A stretch of DNA of 15,958 nucleotides from Gammaproteobacteria bacterium UBA7376. GTDB taxonomy: Bacteria > Pseudomonadota > Gammaproteobacteria > Pseudomonadales > Azotimanducaceae. Each line of letters opens with the position of its first letter. Position 1 is the stretch's first letter. A program made the translations under genes and the position numbers. The stretch is from positions 3,413-19,370 of the forward strand of contig DKNY01000019.1 in NCBI GenBank assembly GCA_002470275.1, read 5' to 3'. Below the pieces are notes generated by a model that did no database searches, was not told where the DNA came from, and saw nothing but the letters and a program-made list of their open reading frames with translations. Shown here one piece after another: positions 8,201 to 15,649 of this stretch.

Positions 8201-9229
8201 TTAAAAAAGGGAAAGGCTAAGTTGGAAGTAGGTGGGCTGGCCCGGAAGAGCGTCCTCCTCCGAGGGCAGCGAACTTTTAAACTGAAGCCAAAGGATCACA
8301 ACCCTGGCACCACTGGGCATTTCATCCCAGGGAAAATAACCCCGTAAGGGTTCCCCCGCGCTATTTTGAACTTCCACCCCGTACAGGATTTGCATATCTG
8401 CGAGATAGGGCACCATCTCCACAGGCCTCCCACCGGCGAGCTTCGACCAAAGCGCCGTGTCCGTACCCCGGTCCGTGACGGCTCGCCCAGCCGCCACATA
8501 GAGAAAGGTAGCGGTAGGCAGAAAAACCCCAGCCTGAGAACCTAGCCCCGTAGCCATAGGAACCCCCTGAGCGGCATTGTCAAAAGTGCCACCGCCGCCC
8601 CGCCATCCCACCCATAGATCGTCCTGTTGACGCACATCCGTTGCGGAGAAGACAGCCCCCTGGCGGCAGTCAGCGACCAACAGAATTTGTCCATCGCGAA
8701 TATTTGGTGCCCTGGGGGCCAAGTCGATCTGGAAATGGTCCGATGAGGCGTCCACCACGTGCCCCAAGAGTTGGCCATATCCTCTCAACGCAAGCAGATC
8801 ACTGCCTGGCACTAGCTTGCGCGGCGCAATGCCGCCCCCGTAGCGAAAGAGCGGCTGAGATGATCCCGAGACGGGCCAGGCATCCAGGCGGCCCGAGGCG
8901 TCGGCCTCCCACCGAGCGCTCTCCACCTTTGGCACCATCCGAAACTCGGGCAGAGTTGTCCATGAGCCGTTAAGCATGAGCGCCACGTTGCCCCTGCTGC
9001 CCGGGCATCCGACCACCCCGGCCTGACTCACAGCGCGTCGGACGATGGCAGTGACTATTTGGACCTGTCGCTGCTGATCGAGCCCACGATTGATGCCACC
9101 CTGAAGGGCTGCACTGGCAGACAGGAGGGGGCCGATAAGCACCATCAGCACCAAACCCAGGGTCAATGCCAACATCAGCTCGAGTAGCGTGAATGCGGCT
9201 TCGCCCCCAGCAAGCGCCCCCCTCCTCAT
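8201..9229 (-). CDS. pilW: PilW-like minor pilin (prepilin-type N-terminus)
   Basis: A 342-residue protein with a prepilin N-terminus: a 12-residue leader, then FTLLELMLALTLGLVLMVL with Glu at +5. The residue before the cleavage site is Ala (GGEAA then FTLLE) instead of the near-invariant Gly. The size and the C-terminal VEMVPYLADMQILYGV stretch fit the PilW family, minor subunits that help start pilus assembly from the inner membrane. The cysteines in VVGCPGS and VADCRQG could form a disulphide in the periplasm. The ATG at 9229 begins 8 bases after the pilV stop with a poor Shine-Dalgarno, suggesting coupling to pilV translation. Confidence 0.8.
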   Translation of the reverse strand: MRRGALAGGEAAFTLLELMLALTLGLVLMVLIGPLLSASAALQGGINRGLDQQRQVQIVTAIVRRAVSQAGVVGCPGSRGNVALMLNGSWTTLPEFRMVPKVESARWEADASGRLDAWPVSGSSQPLFRYGGGIAPRKLVPGSDLLALRGYGQLLGHVVDASSDHFQIDLAPRAPNIRDGQILLVADCRQGAVFSATDVRQQDDLWVGWRGGGGTFDNAAQGVPMATGLGSQAGVFLPTATFLYVAAGRAVTDRGTDTALWSKLAGGRPVEMVPYLADMQILYGVEVQNSAGEPLRGYFPWDEMPSGARVVILWLQFKSSLPSEEDALPGQPTYFQLSLSLF

Positions 9230-9237
9230 GCTAGGGC

Positions 9238-9765
9238 TCAGTCAGGCCAACGAATTGTTTTCACCGAACCATCCCGGTCAGACCAATCGATCTCAAGACT
9301 CAGCTCTGGCCGCACTCGAATCCGCACGGCTCTCTCCCGAAGCGATACCCAATCTGACAGCTGATCCCGCTCAAGTTCTGCCCCGAAGGCCTGCTTGAGG
9401 TCGGAGCAGATGCCCAGGGTCGCCTCCTTGCCCGTGCGGCAGTCCAGATAGCGGACCTCAAAGTCAGCCCACTCAGCCTCGGTACACAGACGACGAATAC
9501 AGCTCGGCCCAGCCTCGACGGTGGGTCCTAAATCACCTGCCAGAAAGGCAGGCAGCGGCCCGGGGACCGAGCCCCCTCGCTGGAAGCCCAGCGTGCGCTC
9601 ATAGAACTCAGCGCTAACCCGATTAGCCCCAGAAGCCTGGGCTAACCCCCGCCAGACCAGGTGCGTCTGCAGCTGCAGATTTGCAGCCGCCAGGGCTCCC
9701 ACCCCAACCAGAAGCACGGCGACCAAAACCTCCAGAATGCTAAGTCCCCTAGCCGTCCTGATCAC
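9238..9765 (-). CDS. pilV: PilV-like minor pilin (prepilin-type N-terminus)
   Basis: Prepilin-like protein with processing site ARG followed by LSILEVLVAVLLVGVG, Glu at +5 and Leu at +1 (Phe is commoner). I chose the GTG at 9765, giving 175 residues. It lies one base after the fimT stop, has GAGGG 8 bases upstream, and gives a typical 7-residue leader. An in-frame ATG at 9792 would give a 16-residue leader and a 26-base overlap with fimT. Four cysteines fall in GPSCIRRLC and YLDCRTGKEATLGIC, likely disulphide-bonded outside the membrane. The soluble part ends with LSLEIDWSD, as expected for a beta-sheet pilin domain. It would act with the FimT, PilW and PilX homologues as minor components of a type IV pilus. 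Confidence 0.78.
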   Translation of the reverse strand: MIRTARGLSILEVLVAVLLVGVGALAAANLQLQTHLVWRGLAQASGANRVSAEFYERTLGFQRGGSVPGPLPAFLAGDLGPTVEAGPSCIRRLCTEAEWADFEVRYLDCRTGKEATLGICSDLKQAFGAELERDQLSDWVSLRERAVRIRVRPELSLEIDWSDRDGSVKTIRWPD

Positions 9766-9766
9766 G

Positions 9767-10231
9767 TTACCAGCCCTCGACCGCGCCGCCATCAGCGCCG
9801 ACCTCGCCCTGGAATCGATATCGGATGCCCAGCTCATCCACGGCAAAGGTGGGCTGGGAAGTTGCCCTCAGAGGCATGGCTCGCACCACAAGGCCATCGG
9901 CCTGATGCTCGCGATAGAGTGCATAGCGGTCCGCTACGTGCCGTGTTCGCGGGCACAGTTCATCGGGTATTGATTGAGGCCCCACCGCCTGAGGAGATGA
10001 CTCCCCCGCTGCGGCAGAGGCCCGAGTAGACAGCTGGCCCTCAGCCTGAAGCCGAGCCATACAGTCAAGCAAGACGGCCTGCACCGCGGTCTGATCACCT
10101 GAGTGAACAAACTGGGCAACGCTCGGGACGCCGAGGCGAAGCAGGGTAAGTAGAAGAGCGAGCACCACTAATAGCTCCAAAAGAGAGAACCCTTTCCGCC
10201 GCCTCCAACCTCTATTGCCGATACGGCGCAT
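9767..10231 (-). CDS. fimT: FimT/GspH-type pseudopilin
   Basis: A 154-residue protein with a strongly basic leader (MRRIGNRGWRRRKG) cut before FSLLELLVVLALLLTLL, a canonical prepilin site with Gly at -1, Phe at +1 and Glu at +5. The C-terminal domain is short, with cysteines in LLDCMARLQ and DELCPRTR that could pair. It is the first gene of the cluster, followed directly by pilV. FimT/FimU-type pseudopilins sit at the start of such operons in Pseudomonas and relatives; some FimT proteins bind DNA during natural transformation. FimT and FimU cannot be told apart here. A purine-rich GAGGG stretch lies about 7 bases upstream of the ATG at 10231. Confidence 0.75.
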   Translation of the reverse strand: MRRIGNRGWRRRKGFSLLELLVVLALLLTLLRLGVPSVAQFVHSGDQTAVQAVLLDCMARLQAEGQLSTRASAAAGESSPQAVGPQSIPDELCPRTRHVADRYALYREHQADGLVVRAMPLRATSQPTFAVDELGIRYRFQGEVGADGGAVEGW

Positions 10232-10325
10232 CTCACGCCCTCACTCACCAAGAGCCTATTAGCCTAGATGTTTCTCGAATACCTGCCAGAGGCTCGTGTT
10301 CAGGCTGGCGTGCGCCCGTGTCGGG

Positions 10326-11291
10326 TTAGGTTAGGAGCAGAATCTTACCGACGGTCTCGTTACCTGCCAGGCGCTCGTGGGCCTGATGCGCCTGGGTGAT
10401 GGGCATGCTTGCTTCGATGATGGGCTGGACCTGACCAGATTCAAAGGCTGGCCACACTCTTTGATACAGAGCGTCCATCACCAGAGATTTTTCACTTGGC
10501 GAGCGAGCACGCAGCGTAGAGCCAATAACGCGCAGCCGCTTCAGCATTAAGGTCGCCAGGTTGAAATCCGTTTGCGCCCCGCCCATTAGACCAATTACGA
10601 CCAACCTACCACCAAGCCCAAGCACCTGTAGATTGTCCTGAAAATATTGCCCCCCAACTGGATCCAAAATCACATCTACTCCCTCCCCCGCCGACCATGC
10701 CTCTACGCTGGCCATGAAGGATCCTGCATGCCGGTCATGTCCACGGTCTGCGCCCAGCGCCACACACTGCGCCACTTTGGCCGAGGAGCCTGCGGTCACA
10801 AACGTTGGGTTATGACTCAGCCTTAACAGCTGGATGGCAGCGGTGCCTACACCACTTGCTCCCGCATGCACCAGTACGCGTTGTTGAGGTTTAAGACCCG
10901 CTTCAAGGTACAGGTTAAGATAGGCGGTCGCGAACACCTCGGGGATAGCCGCTGCTGCAATCAGATCAATGCCCTTGGGTATGGGGAGGGCCTGTCCTGC
11001 TGGCACCACGACTTCGTCGGCGTAGCCGCCGCCTGCCAGCAGCGCGCACACCGCGTCCCCAACTTTAAAACGCTGCACCCCCTCACCCACTTCTGCCACT
11101 TCCCCCGAGCACTCAAGACCGAGGATGTCACTGGTGCCAGGTGGCGGCGAATATCCGCCTCGACGCTGCAGCAGGTCCGCCCGGTTGACCGCGCTCGCCG
11201 CGACGCGAATGCGAATGTGACCCGGCCCACACGCCTCCCCTGGGTGCTCCCGCCAGGTCAGGTGGTCTCCGTCAATTGCTATCGCCTTCAT
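10326..11291 (-). CDS. NAD(P)H:quinone oxidoreductase, PIG3/zeta-crystallin-like
   Basis: A 321-residue zinc-free medium-chain dehydrogenase/reductase. The substrate-domain block NRADLLQRRGGYSPPPG (36-52) and GLECSGEV (58-65) are typical of the PIG3 quinone-oxidoreductase branch. The nucleotide-binding motif is HAGASGVGTAAIQL (142-155), and VDVILDPVGG follows the Rossmann domain. It would use NADPH to reduce quinones or other reactive carbonyl compounds in the cytoplasm. The ATG at 11291 has a strong GGAGGAG site. It lies 39 bases downstream of hisF on the same strand and is probably co-transcribed, although it has no evident role in histidine synthesis. The true substrate is unknown. Confidence 0.87.
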   Translation of the reverse strand: MKAIAIDGDHLTWREHPGEACGPGHIRIRVAASAVNRADLLQRRGGYSPPPGTSDILGLECSGEVAEVGEGVQRFKVGDAVCALLAGGGYADEVVVPAGQALPIPKGIDLIAAAAIPEVFATAYLNLYLEAGLKPQQRVLVHAGASGVGTAAIQLLRLSHNPTFVTAGSSAKVAQCVALGADRGHDRHAGSFMASVEAWSAGEGVDVILDPVGGQYFQDNLQVLGLGGRLVVIGLMGGAQTDFNLATLMLKRLRVIGSTLRARSPSEKSLVMDALYQRVWPAFESGQVQPIIEASMPITQAHQAHERLAGNETVGKILLLT

Positions 11292-11330
11292 GGTCTCCTC
11301 CCGTGCATGCTGTTCCTGCTTCCGCTTGGC

Positions 11331-12110
11331 CTACCAGGACATCCGCATTTTCAGGCCTTGCCTTTGCAAATATTCCTTCAGGTCGCTAACCCGGTACTCG
11401 CCATAGTGCACCATGGAGGCTACTAAGGCCGCGTCGGCCTTTCCCTCGGTGAGCACTTGGTGGAGGTGCTCAGGCTTCCCTGCCCCACCAGAGGCAATCA
11501 CCGGAATGCGCACCGAGCTGGATATGAGCGCCGTGAGAGCAATCTCGTACCCCTCCTTGGTTCCGTCCGCGTCTATGGAATTCACCACAAGTTCACCGGC
11601 TCCCCGGCGCTCCCCATCCAGCGCCCAAGCCAAGGCATCCATCTGCATGGGCTGCCTACCGCCATTGATGACAATCTCGTAGCCGCTGGGCAAGGCTTGG
11701 GTTGGTTCAACCCGACGCACATCCATGGACAGGACGACGTTTTGGTTGCCGATGGCGGCGGCGCACTCATCAATCAGCGCCGGCCGCTGAACGGCAGCAG
11801 AATTCACGTTGATCTTCTCGGCGCCTGCCAGCCGCAGGTCCGTGGCATCGCTCACGCTGCGAATTCCGCCACCAACAGAAAGGGGTATAAACACCTGACT
11901 GGCCACCGACTCCACCACATCCAGCATAATGCTGCGGCGGTCGCTTGACGCCGTGATGTCGTAGAAAACCAATTCGTCCAGACCGTCTAGATAGTAGGCC
12001 CGGGCCTTCTCAACCGGATCACCAATATCCTTGGTGTCGACAAACTTGATGCTCTTAGCAAGACGGCCGTCGCGAACATCAAGGCAGGCAATAACGCGCT
12101 TACTCAGCAT
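11331..12110 (-). CDS. hisF: Imidazole glycerol phosphate synthase, cyclase subunit
   Basis: A 259-residue (beta-alpha)8-barrel protein that uses ammonia from HisH to convert PRFAR into imidazole glycerol phosphate and AICAR. The two catalytic aspartates are D11 (ACLDV) and D130 (SMDVR), at the usual HisF positions. Phosphate-binding stretches SVGGGIRS (78-85) and VIASGGAG are present. The start at 12110 gives [12 protein letters not shown], the family N-terminus, and overlaps the end of hisH by 7 bases. An in-frame extension to 12122 is less likely. Several segments ([37 protein letters not shown]) differ from the enterobacterial form and fit a less common HisF branch. hisA, usually between hisH and hisF in gammaproteobacteria, is absent. 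Confidence 0.93.
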   Translation of the reverse strand: MLSKRVIACLDVRDGRLAKSIKFVDTKDIGDPVEKARAYYLDGLDELVFYDITASSDRRSIMLDVVESVASQVFIPLSVGGGIRSVSDATDLRLAGAEKINVNSAAVQRPALIDECAAAIGNQNVVLSMDVRRVEPTQALPSGYEIVINGGRQPMQMDALAWALDGERRGAGELVVNSIDADGTKEGYEIALTALISSSVRIPVIASGGAGKPEHLHQVLTEGKADAALVASMVHYGEYRVSDLKEYLQRQGLKMRMSW

Positions 12111-12721
12111 TGACCGTCCCAAGCCGCAAAATTCGCCAACAGTCTGAGCCCCACGCGACCGCTTTTTTCAGGGTGAAACTGCGTACCAATATAGCTGTTA
12201 TACCCCACGGCGCTGGCGAAGGAATGTTCGTATTCCGTTCGGGCCAAGACGCAGTCCGCCACTTTGGGGTCGGTATAGTAGGCGTGCACAAAGTAAAATT
12301 CGTCGCCTGGGTCGATGCCCGCCAAAACCGGGTGGGGGCGACACGGCACGACTTCGTTCCACCCCATATGCGGTACTTTCAAATCTGTGCGATCCAGGTT
12401 GAAACGCCTGACGCGCCCTGGAATCAACCCCAGGGTCGGCGTATCGTTTTCTTCGGAGTGATCAAGAGAGACCTGAAGCCCCAGGCAAATACCCAGGACG
12501 GGGACGCCCCGCAGGATGACCTCCCGTAACGCTTCATCCAAACCGCGATGGGCCAAACTTCGCATGGCGCTGCCTGCCGCGCCAACGCCCGGGAAAATTA
12601 CGCGCTCGGCGTGTCTCAGCTGATCTCCATCGGCGCAGAACTCTGCATCCAGGCCAACTTCTTTGCAGGCGCGCTTGACGCTCGCCAAGTTACCGGCCTC
12701 GTAGTCTAGGATTAGCGTCAC
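12104..12721 (-). CDS. hisH: Imidazole glycerol phosphate synthase, glutamine amidotransferase subunit
   Basis: A 205-residue class I glutamine amidotransferase that hydrolyses glutamine and channels ammonia into HisF. The catalytic triad is complete: C79 (GICLGLQ), H183 and E185 (FHPEKS). The N-terminus [16 protein letters not shown] and the PHMGWNEV block are typical of HisH. The start codon is GTG at 12721, with only a weak purine-rich site (GAAGAG) upstream. Translation is probably coupled to hisF through the 7-base ATGCTGA overlap. It is the first gene of a minus-strand run (hisH, hisF, quinone oxidoreductase) and is divergent from hemH. Confidence 0.95.
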   Translation of the reverse strand: MTLILDYEAGNLASVKRACKEVGLDAEFCADGDQLRHAERVIFPGVGAAGSAMRSLAHRGLDEALREVILRGVPVLGICLGLQVSLDHSEENDTPTLGLIPGRVRRFNLDRTDLKVPHMGWNEVVPCRPHPVLAGIDPGDEFYFVHAYYTDPKVADCVLARTEYEHSFASAVGYNSYIGTQFHPEKSGRVGLRLLANFAAWDGQC

Positions 12722-12795
12722 GATAAGGTCTCTTCGGGAGAACCGACAATTCTAGCCGAGCGTTCGTAATTTCACTAGAAAAAGACAGCCCCGCT

Positions 12796-12836
12796 GATAA
12801 ACAAGCATCGCTCGGGCGCCGTTTATCCATCGAGCG
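12796..12836 (+). promoter_or_regulatory. Two interleaved inverted repeats between hisH and hemH
   Basis: GATAAAC (12796-12802) pairs with GTTTATC (12821-12827), and CGCTCG (12809-12814) pairs with CGAGCG (12831-12836). All pairs are perfect. The arms interleave, so in RNA they could form an H-type pseudoknot (7 and 6 bp stems with 6, 6 and 3 base connectors) or two competing hairpins. As DNA they could be operator half-sites. The element ends 58 bases before the hemH ATG. No promoter was found with confidence, so it is not certain that it is transcribed. Confidence 0.35.
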
Positions 12837-12894
12837 CAGACGCCGTGCATGTAGCGCACTAACCCTTTTCACAGACACAGCAACAAGGACTTTT

Positions 12895-13941
12895 ATGTCT
12901 GAACAAAGCCCAAACCAAACAGGTGTTCTCTTGATCAACCTGGGTACCCCTGACTCCACTGCGGTGAGTGATGTGAGGCGCTACCTCGGGGAGTTTCTCA
13001 TGGACAAACACGTTCTCGATGTCCCCTGGCCTCTTCGAAAGCTGATTGTGAGCGGCTTTATCTTGCCCTTCAGGCCCAAGGAAAGCGCCCATGCCTATTC
13101 TAAAATTTGGTCAGAGGAAGGATCTCCGTTGCTGGTCCGCAGCCAGGCCTTGGCCACTCGTCTGGCAGACCATCTAGCCATGCCCGTAGCGCTGAGTATG
13201 CGCTACGGCAACCCCAATATCGCCGATGGGCTGGAAGCGCTGCACGCCCAGGGCGTCCAGCAGGTCTGCATCGTTCCGCTTTATGGCCAATACGCGGCCT
13301 CCACCGTTGCCACCTCTGTGGAGGCCGCCCAGCAGGCCATGCCTGAGGGTATGGACGATACCGTGCTGCCTGTCTTCTACGACACCCGGGCCCATACCCA
13401 GGCCTGGGCCGAGACCATTAGGGCGCACCTTCCTGAGCGCTGGGACCACCTGCTTTTCAGCTACCACGGCCTTCCGGAGAGGCATCTCACCAAGGCCGAC
13501 CCAACCGGGGAGCATTGTCTCCAGCACCCGAACTGCTGTGACAACCCCTCTGTCGCCCACGCAACCTGCTATCGACACCAGGTCATGATGACCTCCAAGG
13601 CAATCGCCGCTTCCCTCGCGCTCAAAGAAGATCAGTTTAGCGTTAGCTTCCAGTCACGGCTGGGGAGGCTGCCCTGGCTGACCCCCTATACGGATCAGGT
13701 GCTTGAGGAGATGCCAGAACAGGGCATTAAAGACGTAGTCGTCTGCTGTCCCGCCTTTATCGTGGATAATCTGGAGACCCTGGAAGAAATGGGCATGCAG
13801 GGCAGAGAAACGTTCCTAGCGGCAGGAGGGAACTCATTCACCCTTGTGCCCTGTCTGAATGATAGCGAGGTCTGGGTTTCCGGCCTGGCGGACCTCTGCC
13901 GAGAGCACGTACTCAAAGAGCACCCATCCGATGCAGCCTAA
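12895..13941 (+). CDS. hemH: Ferrochelatase (protoporphyrin ferrochelatase)
   Basis: A 348-residue enzyme that inserts ferrous iron into protoporphyrin IX, the last step of protoheme synthesis. Catalytic His191 lies in FSYHGLPERH and Glu294 in DNLETLEE. FQSRLGRLPWLTPYTD (252-267) and VLLINLGTPD (11-20) are family signatures. Cysteines at 208, 214, 215 and 225 (HCLQHPNCCD and ATCYRHQ) form the cysteine-rich insert seen in Pseudomonas-type ferrochelatases, and CCPAF (284-288) precedes the active-site Glu. The ATG at 12895 has AAGGA 5 bases upstream. The gene appears monocistronic: it faces a LysR gene, and their stop codons share bases. Confidence 0.97.
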   Translation: MSEQSPNQTGVLLINLGTPDSTAVSDVRRYLGEFLMDKHVLDVPWPLRKLIVSGFILPFRPKESAHAYSKIWSEEGSPLLVRSQALATRLADHLAMPVALSMRYGNPNIADGLEALHAQGVQQVCIVPLYGQYAASTVATSVEAAQQAMPEGMDDTVLPVFYDTRAHTQAWAETIRAHLPERWDHLLFSYHGLPERHLTKADPTGEHCLQHPNCCDNPSVAHATCYRHQVMMTSKAIAASLALKEDQFSVSFQSRLGRLPWLTPYTDQVLEEMPEQGIKDVVVCCPAFIVDNLETLEEMGMQGRETFLAAGGNSFTLVPCLNDSEVWVSGLADLCREHVLKEHPSDAA

Positions 13942-14798
13942 TCCCTAACCTTGCTCGCCAGATCGGATACTTCACGGTAGAAGGTTCGCACCAGCGTCTG
14001 TGAAAACATCGATTTACGCGCCACGAACCGCACTGGTCGCGTGAGCCCGGCCTCTGATAAGAGGACTCGCTGTTTCTCGGGAACACCAAGCGTCTTGGCC
14101 ACGCCTACGGGCACAAGGCCATGACCGAACCCCGCCAGGGCCATTTGGGCCACGGCGAAAAAAGACTCCAGCGAGGCGACCCGACGCAGGTTCAACCGCT
14201 GCATGTTCTCCTCAATGGAGCCCCATGCGCCAGAGCGAGATTCAATGGTGATCACATCCAGAGGGTCACCCGTGCGGTATTTGAGACTTGCCAGACCCGA
14301 AGGAATGATCACCATGGGCTCCTGTCTCAGAACTTCGGAGACCAGATCCGATTCCGCATCGGGGCTGCCTGTACAGATGCCCACCATGTATTCCCCTGAC
14401 CGCAATCGGTCCAGCACCACGGGGGAGCGCTGGGCGTGAAACTCAAATTCAACGCCGGGCATGCTGTCATTCACCTTTGAAAATAGGGTCGAGCCCCAGC
14501 TGGCCAGAATAGCCTCGGATACACCCAAAATAATTTTGCCTTTGCGGAGCGCGTTATCCTCGAGAAAGACACTGCGTAGCTCCGACAGCAGCGGCGTTAC
14601 CCGCTCAACGAGGCGGGTTCCGTGATGGGTTAAAACGACGCGTCGCCCATGGCGTTCGATCAACTCCCGATCATAGTATCGTTCAAGAGCAGCGATGCGC
14701 TTGGATACGGCAGACTGAGAGATCCTTAGGGTCGTGCTGGCCTCCATCATGGTGCCCGCCTTAGATAGGGTGACCAGGGTTTCTAGGTTCTCGATCAT
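13938..14798 (-). CDS. LysR-type transcriptional regulator
   Basis: A 286-residue regulator with an N-terminal winged helix-turn-helix (about 16-40, including TLRISQSAVSKRIAALE) and a C-terminal effector-binding domain starting near KIILGVSEA. I chose the ATG at 14798, giving MIENLETLVTLSKAG, the normal LysR N-terminus. A TTG at 14816 would add six residues but has no ribosome binding site. It is divergent from the TauE/SafE-type exporter gene, with 98 bases between starts, and probably controls it and itself. The effector is unknown; the neighbour suggests a small organic or sulfonated anion. Its stop codon shares two bases with that of the facing hemH. Confidence 0.92.
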   Translation of the reverse strand: MIENLETLVTLSKAGTMMEASTTLRISQSAVSKRIAALERYYDRELIERHGRRVVLTHHGTRLVERVTPLLSELRSVFLEDNALRKGKIILGVSEAILASWGSTLFSKVNDSMPGVEFEFHAQRSPVVLDRLRSGEYMVGICTGSPDAESDLVSEVLRQEPMVIIPSGLASLKYRTGDPLDVITIESRSGAWGSIEENMQRLNLRRVASLESFFAVAQMALAGFGHGLVPVGVAKTLGVPEKQRVLLSEAGLTRPVRFVARKSMFSQTLVRTFYREVSDLASKVRD

Positions 14799-14896
14799 CT
14801 CTGCAAGTCGTGCCAAAAAAGAATATATAGTATCTGTTCAGTTAGGATTTTTCATGATTTGAATGCCACATTTCAGACCCGAACATCCGTAACCCT
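14799..14896. promoter_or_regulatory. Divergent lysR/exporter control region with candidate dyad
   Basis: The region is AT-rich, with a TATA-rich run at 14823-14833 suitable as the lysR -10 region. A dyad ATC-N11-GAT (14832-14834 and 14846-14848) and a second dyad TTCA-N5-TGAA (14851-14863) lie between the genes. LysR regulators usually bind short dyads in such gaps. The exact sites are guesses. Confidence 0.35.
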
Positions 14897-15649
14897 ATGC
14901 TCGTAACGCTTGCCGTCATCCTGAGCACGATCTTCACCAGCGCGCTATCTGGCGTATTTGGCATGGCCGGTGGCTCGCTGCTTATCCTGATCCTTGTCTC
15001 CCTGCTCCCGGTAAGCAGCGCCATGATTCTACACGCCGTTGCCCAGCTCACGGCCAATGGGTCCCGCGCACTTATTCTCCGGCGCCACATATGTTGGCAG
15101 CCCCTCCCCGGCTACCTTCTTGGCGCCCTGCTGGCGATTTTGTTTGCGACTTGGCTGGTCCTGATCCCGGACCCCGGCGTGATATTGATCCTGGTTGGCC
15201 TATTCCCCTGGCTAGGTCGCTGGAGCCGCCGTCTGTCAGGTCTCGACATCACCCATCAACCCACTGCCATATTTTGCGGTGCTGCGGTAACGGCCGCCCA
15301 GCTTTTTGCCGGCGCAGCGGGACCCTTGCTGGATATGTTTTATCTTAAGAGCTCGCTCAGCCGTCAGGCCATTGTTGCTAGCAAGGCCTTCACACAGACC
15401 CTTGGCCATCTGCTGCGGATTCTCTACTACGGGGTCTTGGTCTCTGCTGCGGAGACCACGGACATGATGCTGGCATTGGCCTTGATCCTGGCAGCCGTTC
15501 TCGGCACCCGTCTGGGCACGCTGATGCTCGCCAGATGGAATGATGGCGCCTTCCGACGCACCAGCGAATGGATCATCTTGAGCATTGCCACCCTTTGCCT
15601 GATCAGAGGCAGCTACCTGGTGATGACGACGCCTCTTACAGGGGCTTGA
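14897..15649 (+). CDS. TauE/SafE (TSUP) family membrane exporter
   Basis: A 250-residue, highly hydrophobic protein with about seven to eight membrane helices. The two half-repeats characteristic of TSUP proteins show glycine-rich motifs: GVFGMAGGSLL (19-29) and GAAGPLLDMFYL (139-150). The family exports or imports sulfite, sulfoacetate, sulfolactate and other small anions across the inner membrane. The start at 14897 lacks a clear Shine-Dalgarno. It is divergent from a LysR regulator and overlaps the facing biotin-carrier gene by 14 bases at the 3' ends. The substrate cannot be read from the sequence; the neighbours would also allow an organic acid. Confidence 0.87.
   Translation: MLVTLAVILSTIFTSALSGVFGMAGGSLLILILVSLLPVSSAMILHAVAQLTANGSRALILRRHICWQPLPGYLLGALLAILFATWLVLIPDPGVILILVGLFPWLGRWSRRLSGLDITHQPTAIFCGAAVTAAQLFAGAAGPLLDMFYLKSSLSRQAIVASKAFTQTLGHLLRILYYGVLVSAAETTDMMLALALILAAVLGTRLGTLMLARWNDGAFRRTSEWIILSIATLCLIRGSYLVMTTPLTGA

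Noticed and set aside
10281..10315. GCCAG...CTGGC inverted repeat between the quinone oxidoreductase and fimT, as a terminator.
   Set aside because: Five-base arms with a long loop and no T-tract on the transcribed strand. It is too weak to call, and promoter signals for fimT in this 94-base gap are also unclear.
10866..12529. Long plus-strand open frames (10866-11426, 11457-11948, 12110-12529) opposite qor, hisF and hisH.
   Set aside because: They lie antisense to well-identified genes, have no recognisable motifs, and are explained by codon bias of the real genes.
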